Positions 1 through 7,721 are shown, numbered from the stretch's first letter. The stretch is 32,602 nt of DNA from CALMNV01 sp035688975 (GCF_035688975.1 NZ_DASSMH010000103.1:1-32602), one strand, 5' to 3'. Notes: generated by a model from the letters alone, not told the origin. Program-made: numbers and translations.

Positions 1-190
1 CCACGCGGTCCCCGACCCGCACGTCCACCCGGGTCGCGTTCGGCCGCGGCCCCACCAACGCCGGCGACAGGGCCACCGCCTGCGCCGGCGCAGACACCGC
101 CACGCTCAGGCCCGCGGCGACGACAGCAGCCGAACACAGCGCCGCCACCCGCCTGCGCACCGATGACCTGAACAAGGGTCGACGTGCCAC
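1..190 (-). CDS. Secreted protein, N-terminal part only
   Basis: Read on the minus strand from a GTG at 190-188, the first 63 codons encode a basic start (MARRPLFRSSVRRRV), a hydrophobic stretch rich in Ala, Val and Leu, and an A-Q-A-type cleavage site (APAQA) near residue 38. This is a typical Sec signal peptide. A GAGGAG ribosome-binding site lies about seven bases before the GTG, which supports that start. The mature protein begins around VALSPALVGPRPNATRVDVRVGDRV and then leaves the window, so no domain can be named. The 218 bases up to the helicase hold the presumed promoter, and 270-297 is unusually AT-rich for this window. Export is well supported; function is unknown. Confidence 0.72.
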   Translation of the reverse strand, partial: MARRPLFRSSVRRRVAALCSAAVVAAGLSVAVSAPAQAVALSPALVGPRPNATRVDVRVGDRV

Positions 191-393
191 GACCGACTCC
201 TCAGGTCTGCGGGCGGACCCCTGACGAGCCGCCTCACCCCGAACAATCACACCACCGCGACCGGAAAGGGCTGTTTTGACCAAACATTTACCTTTTGCGC
301 ACGAGACAACGAGCCCTCACGCGGGGCAGCGGAGACGCGGAACTGTCCGTTGCTCGATGCGGGCACCTGACCGGTGCGCCTCGTCGCAGCGGC

Positions 394-399
394 TACGGT
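394..399 (+). promoter_or_regulatory. -10 hexamer TACGGT of the helicase gene
   Basis: TACGGT ends nine bases before the ATG at 409, so the transcript would have almost no leader. There is no convincing -35. A short GGGAG (401-405) may also serve as a weak ribosome-binding site. Confidence 0.4.
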
Positions 400-408
400 A
401 GGGAGCCT

Positions 409-2175
409 ATGAGTTCCGGTGCCGCGTTCCCCCTGCCTCCTGCGTTCCCGGAGCGGGCGGCGTGGGGCACCGCTTCAAAGTTGCGCGCCTGGCAGCAGGC
501 GGCGCTCACGGCATACCTGGAGCAGCAGCCGCGCGACTTCCTCGCCGTGGCCACCCCGGGAGCCGGCAAGACGACCTACGCCCTGCGCGTGGCGACCGAG
601 CTGCTCTCGGCCGGTGTCGTGCAGCGGGTCACCGTCGTGGCGCCCACCGAGCACCTCAAGACCCAGTGGGCCGATGCGGCCGGGCGGGTCGGGATCAGCC
701 TCGACCCGAGCTTCAGCAACAGCGTCGGGCGGCACAGCGAGGACTACCACGGCGTCGCGGTCACCTACGCGCAGGTCGCCGCGCGGCCGGCGCTGCACCG
801 GGAGCTGACCCTGGCGCGGCGCACCCTCGTGATCCTCGACGAGATCCACCACGGCGGCGACAGCAAGTCGTGGGGCGACGGCATACGGGAGGCCTTCGAG
901 GGCGCCGCCCGGCGCCTGTCGCTGACGGGCACGCCGTTCCGGTCGGACACCTCGCCCATCCCGTTCGTGCGCTACGAGCTCGACGCCGAGGGCACGCTCG
1001 TCAGCTCGAGCGACTACACCTACGGCTACGCGGAGGCGCTGCGCGACGGGGTCGTGCGGCCGGTCCTCTTCCTCGCCTACGGCGGCAGCATGCGGTGGCG
1101 CACCAAGGCGGGCGACGAGCTCGAGGCGCGGCTCGGTGAGCCGATGACCAAGGACGCGGTCGCCTCGGCCTGGCGGACCGCCCTCGACCCCAAGGGGGAG
1201 TGGGTTCCCGCGGTCCTCGCCGCCGCCGACCGTCGCCTCAGCGAGGTGCGCCGCCACGTCGAGGACGCCGCCGGCCTTGTCATCGCCTCCAACCAGACCC
1301 AGGCGCGCGCGTACGCCGCGATCCTCACCTCCGTCACGGGGGATCGGCCCACCGTCGTGCTCTCCGACGACGCCGGCGCCTCGAAGCGCATCGAGGAGTT
1401 CGCCGAAGGCACGTCGCGGTGGATGGTCGCCGTGCGGATGGTCTCCGAGGGCGTCGACGTGCCACGCCTCTGCGTCGGCGTCTATGCCACCTCGACGTCG
1501 ACGCCGCTCTTCTTCGCCCAGGCGGTGGGCCGCTTCGTCCGGGCCAGGCGGCGCGGGGAGACCGCCTCGGTGTTCCTGCCCTCGGTGCCGGTGATCCTCG
1601 ACCACGCGGCACGGCTGGAGGAGCAACGCGACCACGCCCTCGACCGCAAGCCCAACCCCGACGACGTGGCACAGGTGTGGGCCGAGGAGCAGTCGCTCAT
1701 CGACGCGGCCAACCGCGAGGCTCCGGCCGTGGGGCTCGACGACGGGCGCTTCGAGGCGCTGGGCTCCGACGCCCACTTCGACCACGTGCTCTTCGACGCC
1801 CAGCAGTTCGGCATGCACGCCCAGGTGGGCTCGGCGGACGAGGAGGAGTACCTCGGGCTGCCCGGCCTCCTGGAGCCGGACCAGGTCGCGAGCCTGCTGC
1901 GCGAACGGCAGACCAAGCAGGTGCGCAAGGCACCGAAGCCGACCGCCGAGGTGACCGCGGTGGGCGCGGTGGCGACGCACCGGGCGCTCGCAGCCCAGCG
2001 CAAGGAGCTCAACCGGCTCGTCGCGGCATACGCCCGGCAGAAGGGCGTCCCGCACGCCACCGTGCACGTGGACCTGCGCCGGACGTGCGGCGGACCGGAT
2101 CTCGCCGCGGCCTCCTCGGAGCAGGTCGGCGCCCGGATCGACACGATCCGCCTCTGGCTCGTCGGCCGCCGCTGA
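409..2175 (+). CDS. DEAD/DEAH-box superfamily 2 helicase
   Basis: A 588-residue SF2 helicase/translocase expected to use ATP to move on or unwind nucleic acid in the cytoplasm. Visible motifs, numbered from ATG 409: motif I ATPGAGKTT (48-56), DEIH motif II (144-147), motif III SLTGTPFRSD (171-180), motif V VSEGVDVPRL (345-354) and motif VI QAVGRFVRAR (371-380), so both RecA-like lobes are complete. The C-terminal ~200 residues are charged and carry no domain I recognise. The frame stays open upstream to 295, but the ATG at 409 is chosen because the -10-like TACGGT lies just before it and the upstream residues look non-coding. It stands alone: the next gene is convergent and no nuclease or methylase is adjacent, so a defence role has no contextual support. 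Substrate unknown. Confidence 0.9.
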   Translation: MSSGAAFPLPPAFPERAAWGTASKLRAWQQAALTAYLEQQPRDFLAVATPGAGKTTYALRVATELLSAGVVQRVTVVAPTEHLKTQWADAAGRVGISLDPSFSNSVGRHSEDYHGVAVTYAQVAARPALHRELTLARRTLVILDEIHHGGDSKSWGDGIREAFEGAARRLSLTGTPFRSDTSPIPFVRYELDAEGTLVSSSDYTYGYAEALRDGVVRPVLFLAYGGSMRWRTKAGDELEARLGEPMTKDAVASAWRTALDPKGEWVPAVLAAADRRLSEVRRHVEDAAGLVIASNQTQARAYAAILTSVTGDRPTVVLSDDAGASKRIEEFAEGTSRWMVAVRMVSEGVDVPRLCVGVYATSTSTPLFFAQAVGRFVRARRRGETASVFLPSVPVILDHAARLEEQRDHALDRKPNPDDVAQVWAEEQSLIDAANREAPAVGLDDGRFEALGSDAHFDHVLFDAQQFGMHAQVGSADEEEYLGLPGLLEPDQVASLLRERQTKQVRKAPKPTAEVTAVGAVATHRALAAQRKELNRLVAAYARQKGVPHATVHVDLRRTCGGPDLAAASSEQVGARIDTIRLWLVGRR

Positions 2176-2178
2176 GTT

Positions 2179-2305
2179 CCAGACAACTGCTGAGTCCCCG
2201 ACAACTGCGGGCCCAGGTGTCGTCATAGCGATACCCAGCCCCGCAGTTGTCTGGGAGGGCAGGTGTCGTGATAGCGATACCCAGCCCCGCAGTTGTCTGG
2301 GAGGG
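2179..2305. repeat. 46-bp tandem repeat with inverted copies, between convergent genes
   Basis: Two copies of a 46-bp unit lie at 2214-2259 and 2260-2305 with one mismatch. Each contains GTATCGCTAT (read on minus) and GCAGTTGTCTGG. The complement of the last part occurs just upstream: CCAGACAACTGC at 2179-2190 pairs perfectly with 2243-2254 and with 2289-2300, and GACAACTGCGGG at 2200-2211 pairs with 2240-2251. Long alternative stems are therefore possible between the ends of the helicase and GH13 genes. A bidirectional terminator is plausible, but there is no T-run and the exact duplication suggests a repeat element. Confidence 0.75.
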
Positions 2306-2307
2306 GG

Positions 2308-3615
2308 TCAGCGGGTGAGGACCCGGTAGCCCCATGGCGGCAGGGTCAGCGACTCCTCCTCCGACAGCGACACCGCCTCGCCCGAGAAGGCGTCACGGTA
2401 GTCGCCGGCGTGCGGGCCGTCCGTCAGCCTGACCGTCTGCCCCTGTGGCGAGAAGTTGAAGGCGGCGAAGACCTTGTCGCCCTCCTGCTCCCGCACGAAG
2501 CTGAGCACCGCCTTCTCGTCGGAGTTCGGCACGCGCACCATCCGGCCGCCCCACGCGCCGTTCCACAGCGCCCGGTGCGCCTTCTTCAGCGCGAAGAGCC
2601 GCCGGTAGAGCTCGCCCTGCTCGTGCTCGCGCCACTCGATCTCGTCCTTGTCGAAGAAGACGAGCCGCCGGTCGAGGCCGGCCTCCTGCCCGTTGTAGAT
2701 CAGCGGCAGCCCCTCGCCGACGACGGACAGCACGATGGCGGCATCGAGCGCGTCTCCGAACTGCTCGTACTCCGTGCCCTCCCACGCGTTCTTGTCGTGG
2801 TTGCTGACGAACATCATCCGGAACGCGTCGCGCTGCCACGACCGGTCGTTCCACGCGTAGTAGACCTTCAGGGCCTCCACGTCGGCCTCGCCCTGCGCGA
2901 TGCGGTGCATCGTCTCGTTCCAGCTCCACGCGTACGTCATGTCGAAGGCCCGCGTGTGCAGGTCGCGGGCCTCCCACTCCGCGAGGAGGAAGACCGGCTT
3001 GATCGCGTCGAGCTCACGCCGCGCGTTCTCCCAGAAGTCGACCGGCACGAATCCCGCCACGTCGCAGCGGTATCCGTCGACGTCCGCCTCGCGCACCCAG
3101 TACTTCATCGCCTCGGTCATGTACTCCCGCAGCTCCGGGTGCGAGTAGTCGAGGTCGATGATGTCGTCCCAGTCCCACCACGGCGTCGGCCGGAAGTCGC
3201 CCTTCCAGTCCCGGGCGTACCACTCCGGGTGCTCGGTGACGAGGACGTTGTCCCACGCGGTGTGGTTGGCAACCCAGTCGAGGATGACGTGCAGCCCATG
3301 CTCGTGCGCCGCCGCCACGAAGTGCCGCAGGTCCTCGAGGTCGCCGAACTCCGGGTTGACCGCGAAGTAGTCCTTCACGGCGTACTGGCTCCCGAGCACC
3401 CCCTTGCGGTTCTGCTCGCCGATGGGGTTGACGGGCATGAGCCAGAGGATGTCGACGCCGAGGTCGCGCAGCCGGGGCAGGTGCGCCTCCGCGGCGCGGA
3501 ACGTGCCCTCCGGCGTGAAGTGCCGCTGGTTGATCTGGTAGATCGTCGCGTGCTTGCTCCACTCGGGGTGGGTGAGCTCGACGTCGGGGCGGGGCAGGTA
3601 GGGGTTGGCGTCCAC
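2308..3615 (-). CDS. Alpha-amylase family (GH13) glycoside hydrolase
   Basis: A 435-residue GH13 enzyme acting on alpha-glucosidic bonds, without a signal peptide and so probably cytoplasmic. The four conserved GH13 regions are present: DWVANH (113-118), GYRCD with the nucleophile Asp185, LLAEW with the acid/base Glu213, and FVSNHD (269-274) with the transition-state-stabilising Asp. The (beta/alpha)8 barrel is followed by a small C-terminal beta domain ending in PPWGYRVLTR. Start is GTG at 3615-3613 with GAGGAG about nine bases upstream. Exact specificity (amylase, glucosidase or transferase) cannot be read from the motifs. GlgX near the right edge is a second alpha-glucan enzyme but is 27 kb away, so the two are not an operon. 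Confidence 0.88.
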   Translation of the reverse strand: MDANPYLPRPDVELTHPEWSKHATIYQINQRHFTPEGTFRAAEAHLPRLRDLGVDILWLMPVNPIGEQNRKGVLGSQYAVKDYFAVNPEFGDLEDLRHFVAAAHEHGLHVILDWVANHTAWDNVLVTEHPEWYARDWKGDFRPTPWWDWDDIIDLDYSHPELREYMTEAMKYWVREADVDGYRCDVAGFVPVDFWENARRELDAIKPVFLLAEWEARDLHTRAFDMTYAWSWNETMHRIAQGEADVEALKVYYAWNDRSWQRDAFRMMFVSNHDKNAWEGTEYEQFGDALDAAIVLSVVGEGLPLIYNGQEAGLDRRLVFFDKDEIEWREHEQGELYRRLFALKKAHRALWNGAWGGRMVRVPNSDEKAVLSFVREQEGDKVFAAFNFSPQGQTVRLTDGPHAGDYRDAFSGEAVSLSEEESLTLPPWGYRVLTR

Positions 3616-3759
3616 GGCGGGTGCTCCTCGGGTCGACGGCTGGGACCGGGCCGCAGAGAGGCGCGGTCGGTCACCTCGGCGGCGTGCCCACTGTGTCGTG
3701 TTACCCCCGCAACGGCAGCGGTATGCCGGTGGCGACGAGACGGCCAGCGGGTATGCCGG

Positions 3760-4233
3760 TCATGCCGTGACGAGGGGGAGCGTGCGGTGCTCGATGCGGG
3801 TGACGAGGGAGATCGCGGTCGCGGCCCGGATGACGTGCGAGTCGTCGACGACCTCGTCGATGACTCGCTGCAGGTCGGCGTTGTCCCGGGCCACGACCCG
3901 GATGAGCAGGTCGCCCGAGCCGGTGATGGTGTGTGCCTCGAGGACCTCGGGGATCGCCGAGAGGTGCTCGACGACGGGGCCGTGGCCGCGGCCCTGGCGG
4001 ATCTCGAGGGTGCAGAAGGCCGTCACCGGGTAGCCGAGCGCGGCGGGGTCGAGCTGCGGCGCGAAAGACCGGATGACGCCCCGGGCGACGAGCCGGTCGA
4101 GGCGGGCCTGCAGGGTGCCGCGGGCGACGCCCAGCCGACGGGACGCGCCGAGGACGCCGACTCCGGGCTGCTCCAGGAACAGCCGCAGGATGCGCCGGTC
4201 CAGCTCGTCCACGCCACCAGCCGTCGTCGTCAT
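3760..4233 (-). CDS. Lrp/AsnC family transcriptional regulator
   Basis: A 157-residue regulator with an N-terminal winged helix (LDRRILRLFLEQPGVGV to about residue 50) and a C-terminal RAM/Lrp ligand-binding domain (about 68-157, with the ITGSGDLLIRV strand). Lrp proteins form dimers to octamers and sense amino acids or related metabolites. The ATG at 4233 is chosen because GACACT ends six bases before it and TTGACC lies 18 bases further up, giving a leaderless transcript. It is divergent from hppD over 108 bp. Control of hppD in response to tyrosine or an aromatic keto acid, and self-control, is the natural inference but is not shown by sequence. Two CGGTATGCCGG-like words lie just downstream (3720-3759). 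Confidence 0.9.
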   Translation of the reverse strand: MTTTAGGVDELDRRILRLFLEQPGVGVLGASRRLGVARGTLQARLDRLVARGVIRSFAPQLDPAALGYPVTAFCTLEIRQGRGHGPVVEHLSAIPEVLEAHTITGSGDLLIRVVARDNADLQRVIDEVVDDSHVIRAATAISLVTRIEHRTLPLVTA

Positions 4234-4341
4234 GGGCACAGTGTCCAGAGTTCGGCGGCATACGGTCAACACTTTGTGCACGGTGTGCACCCTGGAGCAG
4301 GACGGTTGACCACCGTGTCGCGGTGGCGCAGAGTCGCGGAC
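4234..4341. promoter_or_regulatory. Divergent lrp/hppD promoters with candidate operator
   Basis: Two promoters face apart with the same -35. For hppD: TTGACC 4306-4311, 17-base spacer, CAGAGT 4329-4334, ATG at 4342. For the regulator, on minus: TTGACC (GGTCAA 4264-4269), 18-base spacer, GACACT (AGTGTC 4240-4245), ATG at 4233. Both starts would be leaderless. Between the two -35 boxes, GTGCAC occurs twice (4276-4281 and 4285-4290), nine bases apart and each palindromic: a good candidate for Lrp binding between the promoters. Confidence 0.6.
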
Positions 4342-5574
4342 ATGACCGACACCATGCCGCAGCCGGCCCTCACCCTCACCGCCCAGGAGCGCGAGGCCCA
4401 CCTCGACCTCGAGCAGCTGAGGCAGCTCGTCGGGCTCGTCGACTACGACGAGCAGGCCGACGTCTTCCCCGTCACCGGCTGGGACGCCGTCGTCTTCGTC
4501 GTCGGCAACGCCACCCAGGCGGCGCACTACTACCAGAGCGCGTGGGGCATGGAGCTCGTCGCCTACTCGGGCCCGGAGCAGGGCAACCGTGACTCCAAGG
4601 CGTTCGTGCTGAGGAGCGGGGGGGTTCGCTTCGTCGTCACCGGAGCCGTCTCGCCGGACAGCCCCCTCGTCGAGCACCACCGCAGGCACGGCGACGGCGT
4701 CGTCGACATCGCGCTCGAGGTGCCCGACGTCGACCGGTGCATCGCCCAGGCCCGGCGGGCCGGCGCCACGGTGCTCGAGGAGCCGCACGAGCTCAGCGAC
4801 GAGCACGGCACCGTGCGGGTCGCCGCGATCGCCACCTACGGCGAGACCCGCCACAGCCTCGTCCAGCGCACCGTCGACGGCCGGACGTATGCCGGTCCCT
4901 ACCTGCCCGGCTACGTGGCCGCCGCATCGACCTTCGTCAGGCGACCCGGCGCGCCGACGCGCCTCTTCCAGGCCCTCGACCACGTCGTCGGCAACGTCGA
5001 GCTCGGCAAGATGGACGAGTGGGTTCGCTTCTACAACAAGGTGATGGGCTTCGTGAACCTGGCGGAGTTCATCGGCGACGACATCGCGACCGACTACTCG
5101 GCCCTCATGAGCAAGGTCGTCGCCAACGGCAACCACCGGGTCAAGTTCCCGCTCAACGAGCCGGCCATCGCCCGGAAGAAGAGCCAGATCGACGAGTACC
5201 TCGAGTTCTACCGAGGCCCGGGGGCCCAGCACCTCGCCCTCGCGACGAACGACATCCTCGCGACCGTCGACGCCCTGCGCGCCGAGGGCGTGGAGTTCCT
5301 CGACACCCCGGACTCCTACTACGACGACCCGCAGCTACGGGCCCGGATCGGGCAGGTGCGGGTCCCCATCGAGGAGCTCAAGAGCCGCAGGATCCTCGTG
5401 GACCGCGACGAGGATGGCTACCTGCTCCAGATCTTCACCAAGCCGCTCGGGGACCGGCCCACCGTCTTCTTCGAGGTGATCGAGCGGCACGGCTCGCTGG
5501 GCTTCGGCAAGGGCAACTTCAAGGCGCTCTTCGAGTCGATCGAGCGGGAGCAAGCCAAGCGGGGCAACCTCTGA
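4342..5574 (+). CDS. hppD: 4-hydroxyphenylpyruvate dioxygenase
   Basis: Converts 4-hydroxyphenylpyruvate, O2 and a non-haem Fe(II) centre to homogentisate, the second step of tyrosine breakdown. The 410 residues form two vicinal-oxygen-chelate domains. Iron ligands fit the family pattern: His214 (LDHVVGN), His297 (AQHLALAT) and Glu378 (FFEVIER). The C-terminal helix segment GFGKGNFKALFESIEREQ, which gates the active site in this family, is intact. The start is set at ATG 4342 by the promoter seven bases upstream; a second in-frame ATG follows four codons later. No homogentisate dioxygenase is adjacent, so the rest of the pathway is elsewhere or absent. The divergent Lrp gene is the likely regulator. 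Confidence 0.96.
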   Translation: MTDTMPQPALTLTAQEREAHLDLEQLRQLVGLVDYDEQADVFPVTGWDAVVFVVGNATQAAHYYQSAWGMELVAYSGPEQGNRDSKAFVLRSGGVRFVVTGAVSPDSPLVEHHRRHGDGVVDIALEVPDVDRCIAQARRAGATVLEEPHELSDEHGTVRVAAIATYGETRHSLVQRTVDGRTYAGPYLPGYVAAASTFVRRPGAPTRLFQALDHVVGNVELGKMDEWVRFYNKVMGFVNLAEFIGDDIATDYSALMSKVVANGNHRVKFPLNEPAIARKKSQIDEYLEFYRGPGAQHLALATNDILATVDALRAEGVEFLDTPDSYYDDPQLRARIGQVRVPIEELKSRRILVDRDEDGYLLQIFTKPLGDRPTVFFEVIERHGSLGFGKGNFKALFESIEREQAKRGNL

Positions 5575-5663
5575 CCCCGCCTGCGCCGTCGCCGCCGGAC
5601 GCCGCCTGTGCCGTCCCCGATGGGCCGCCGTCTCCGATGGGCCCCGTCCGTCGTCCGTGGAGT

Positions 5664-5705
5664 GGCCTCCTAGGACGTCGTCGGGGCCTCCTAGGACGTC
5701 GTCGG
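5664..5705. repeat. 21-bp exact tandem repeat, two copies
   Basis: The unit starts GGCCTCCTAGGACGTCGTCG and occurs at 5664-5684 and 5685-5705 without mismatch. Each copy supplies a TAG on the minus strand, so the unit carries the stop of the possible gene remnant that ends at 5691. Confidence 0.85.
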
Positions 5706-5786
5706 GGCCGGCGCAGGCATGAGGCCCAACTGGGTGAGCATCGAGAACATGCCTTGGTCGGACCAGTGCTCGGCGGCGCCCTTCCC
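5691..5786 (-). pseudogene. Possible C-terminal gene remnant
   Basis: On the minus strand the last ~31 codons before TAG at 5693-5691 read as a plausible protein tail (GKGAAEHWSDQGMFSMLTQL, then GLMPAPAPTTS). Nearly all third positions in this stretch are G or C, as in real genes here. Upstream the frame stays open to about 5874 but loses this codon pattern, and there is no convincing start. I do not recognise the family. It could be the end of a gene truncated by deletion, or chance. Confidence 0.28.
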
Positions 5787-5841
5787 CGATCTGGCTTCCT
5801 GCCAAGGGGTTCCGATAGGTGTGAAAAGCCTACGCGCACCC

Positions 5842-5870
5842 CGAGATCCCTGTATAGACAGGCGATCTCG
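5842..5870. other. Bulged 12-bp hairpin / near-palindrome
   Basis: CGAGATC (5842-5848) pairs with GATCTCG (5864-5870) and CCTGT (5849-5853) with ACAGG (5858-5862), leaving loop ATAG and one bulged C at 5863. It lies about 145 bp before the RDD gene, lacks a T-run, and could be an operator, an RNA structure or part of a lost element. Confidence 0.6.
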
Positions 5871-6003
5871 CTCGAAGGGGACGTCCCGGGTCGTCAGTTC
5901 CCGCAGGGGGCCTCCCTTCCACCGCCGGATCGGCGTCCGCACGTCCTCGCTCCGACCTGCCAGGTGCACATGCACCGGGCCGGAGGCACGGGCGCGCCCG
6001 TGG

Positions 6004-6009
6004 CAGAGT
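6004..6009 (+). promoter_or_regulatory. -10 hexamer CAGAGT of the RDD gene
   Basis: CAGAGT, identical to the proposed hppD -10, ends six bases before ATG 6016. This suggests leaderless transcription; no clear -35 is visible. Confidence 0.4.
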
Positions 6010-6015
6010 GGGAGC

Positions 6016-6864
6016 ATGAGCCAGCAGCCCTCCGGGTGGTACGACGACCCGAGCAACCCCGAGAACCTCCGCTACTGGGACGGCGTGACGTGGACCAACC
6101 ACACCGCGCCGAAGAAGTCGCCGACGCTGTCGCAGTCGACGATCGGCCTGCCGCAGCAGCCTCCGGGCGCCACCGGCCCGGAGGCGCCGTATGCCGGTGA
6201 CGACCGGCCGGTGCCGTCTGCGCCGTCGGGAGGCTGGCAGGGCCAGAACCCGTCCCAGCACCAGCAGTACTCCCAGTACCCCCAGTATCCGCAGGCGCCG
6301 CAGAGCGCGAGCTGGATGCAGGCCGGGGCCACGACGGCCGACGGCGTGCCGCTCGCCTCGTGGGGTCGCCGGTTCGGCGCCTGGATCCTCGACGGCATCC
6401 TCATCTCGGTGGTCGCGGGGCTCCTGACGCAGCTGCTCGTGCCGGGCTACCGCCGGATGATCGAGGAGGTCATGACGGCCTTCGAGCGCCAGAACCCGAC
6501 GATGATGCAGGACGCCGTGGCCTCGGCCGCCGGGCCGGTCTTCCTCGCCGGACTCGTGACCTACCTGACCGCCTCCGTCTACGCCATCGCGTGCTGGACG
6601 ACGACGGGCCAGACGGTCGGCAAGCTCGCGACGAAGATCAGCGTCCGCCGCGCGGACCGGCCCGGCCCGCTCGACCTCCCCACGGCCGTGCGCCGGCGCC
6701 TGCTGCCGGCCCTCCAGCTGATCCCCTTCTTCTCGAGCATCTACGGCCTCATCGCGCTCCTCGACGGGCTGTGGCCGCTCTGGGACGTCAAGCGGCAGGC
6801 CCTGCACGACAAGATCGCCGGGACCCAGGTGGTGCAGGGCAAGCAGCCGCGACGCCAGGCCTGA
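6016..6864 (+). CDS. DUF2510 and RDD domain membrane protein
   Basis: A 282-residue protein in three parts. Residues 1-35 are a DUF2510 motif (GWYDDPSNPENLRYWDG then VTWT). About 36-105 is a Pro/Gln/Ser-rich cytoplasmic linker. About 110-270 is an RDD domain with membrane segments near 122-140 and 175-195 and a hydrophobic stretch near 235-255, and with RRFGAWILDG, the Arg-plus-Asp signature that names the family. RDD proteins are poorly understood; some have been linked to ion transport. The DUF2510-linker-RDD arrangement is common in actinobacteria. Start ATG 6016 fits the -10 above. The next gene is convergent with only 17 bp between. Confidence 0.85.
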   Translation: MSQQPSGWYDDPSNPENLRYWDGVTWTNHTAPKKSPTLSQSTIGLPQQPPGATGPEAPYAGDDRPVPSAPSGGWQGQNPSQHQQYSQYPQYPQAPQSASWMQAGATTADGVPLASWGRRFGAWILDGILISVVAGLLTQLLVPGYRRMIEEVMTAFERQNPTMMQDAVASAAGPVFLAGLVTYLTASVYAIACWTTTGQTVGKLATKISVRRADRPGPLDLPTAVRRRLLPALQLIPFFSSIYGLIALLDGLWPLWDVKRQALHDKIAGTQVVQGKQPRRQA

Positions 6865-6865
6865 C

Positions 6866-6881
6866 CGCCGCCGCAGCGGCG
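6866..6881. terminator. Short hairpin between convergent genes
   Basis: CGCCGC (6866-6871) pairs with GCGGCG (6876-6881) around loop CGCA, exactly in the gap between two convergent stops. Six base pairs and no T-run make it a weak candidate bidirectional terminator. Confidence 0.3.
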
Positions 6882-7721
6882 TCAGTCGAGCAGCCCGAGG
6901 GCGGCCAGCTCGCGGAGCGGGTCGAGGACACCGCAGCAGCCGTATGCCGTGAAGCTGGCCCGGATGCGCCGGGCCTGCTCAGGCGCGAGGCCGGTCACCC
7001 GGTCGACGAGCAGCTCGGCGCTGGTCTGACGCAGCACGCCGGCGACCTCACGGGACGCTGCGCCCTCGATGGCCTCGTGCGTCGCGAGGAGCACGTTGAG
7101 CAGGCCGTGCTGCGGTGTGGCCTGGTCGTCGTCGCGCGTCGCGTGGTGCAGGCCGCCGGTGAGCTTGAACGGCCGGCCGCGCCGCACGGCCCCGACGACG
7201 AACTCGGCGAGCGTCGCCTCGTCGGGCCGGGGCCATGTGGGCGTAGCCCCCGTGCGGAACTTCGCCCTGACCCGGCCCGGGCCCGCGTGCGCGAGGTCGT
7301 CGAGAGCGCGGCGCTGGTCGGCTCCGGTGCCCACCTCCAGGACGAGCGGCACGCCGAGGTCGAGGGCCGCTCGCCAGCCGGGGTGCCAGCCGAGCTCCGC
7401 GGACACGACCTCGACGCCGGGCCGGCCGTCGAGCGCCCCGAACGCGGCGGCGACCGGCTCGAGGGGAGTGCCCGGACGCGCCACGATCGCCACGCGCATG
7501 GGCGCGCCCGCCGTGCGCTCGTCTCGAGCGGCGAGCCCCGCGAGCTCCGCCGCCGCGGTGTGCGGCACGAGCAGCGTGCCGACGCATGCGGCATACGGGC
7601 CGTCGCGGTTGTCGAGGTGCTCTCGCACCGCGCGGTCCAGAGGGGCGAGCCCCGGCGGGAAGACGGCGGCGTCGTCGACGAGCCCCGTGAAGAGGCCTGC
7701 GGCGTGGCCGTGGATGGGCAT
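6882..7721 (-). CDS. Conserved protein of unknown function, pnc operon
   Basis: A 279-residue soluble protein with no signal peptide, membrane segment or family name I can give. Visible landmarks are VDDAAVFPPG near the N-terminus, VRAKFRTG in the middle, and FKLTGGLHHATR about two-thirds along. The alternation of hydrophobic strands with charged helices suggests an alpha/beta barrel. The gene starts 16 bp after the pncA stop on the same strand, so it is probably co-transcribed with pncB and pncA. From memory, similar proteins with an FKxTxGLHH motif are widespread and annotated only as hypothetical. The invariant-looking His pair and Lys suggest a catalytic or metal site. A role in NAD or nicotinamide metabolism is inference from position only. 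Confidence 0.75.
   Translation of the reverse strand: MPIHGHAAGLFTGLVDDAAVFPPGLAPLDRAVREHLDNRDGPYAACVGTLLVPHTAAAELAGLAARDERTAGAPMRVAIVARPGTPLEPVAAAFGALDGRPGVEVVSAELGWHPGWRAALDLGVPLVLEVGTGADQRRALDDLAHAGPGRVRAKFRTGATPTWPRPDEATLAEFVVGAVRRGRPFKLTGGLHHATRDDDQATPQHGLLNVLLATHEAIEGAASREVAGVLRQTSAELLVDRVTGLAPEQARRIRASFTAYGCCGVLDPLRELAALGLLD

Larger units (their letters stand above)
5575..6015. other. 441-bp stretch without an intact gene
   Basis: Between hppD and the RDD gene there is no complete gene I can support. It contains a 21-bp tandem repeat (5664-5705), a short minus-strand segment with strong coding-like third positions (5691-5786), a locally AT-richer part around 5815-5860, a bulged hairpin (5842-5870), and the -10 of the next gene (6004-6009). 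Confidence 0.6.

Noticed and set aside
409..2175. Helicase as part of a phage-defence system
   Set aside because: No nuclease, methylase or effector gene is adjacent; the gene on the right is a metabolic enzyme and convergent.
475..2226. 583-codon open frame opposite the helicase
   Set aside because: Mirror of the helicase codon bias with no domain; the helicase motifs on plus are unambiguous.
2214..2305. CRISPR-like direct repeats
   Set aside because: Two adjacent copies with no spacer between them and no cas gene.
2293..4341. Upstream extension of the hppD frame to 2293
   Set aside because: It crosses two minus-strand genes; the promoter and the conserved N-terminus set the start at 4342.
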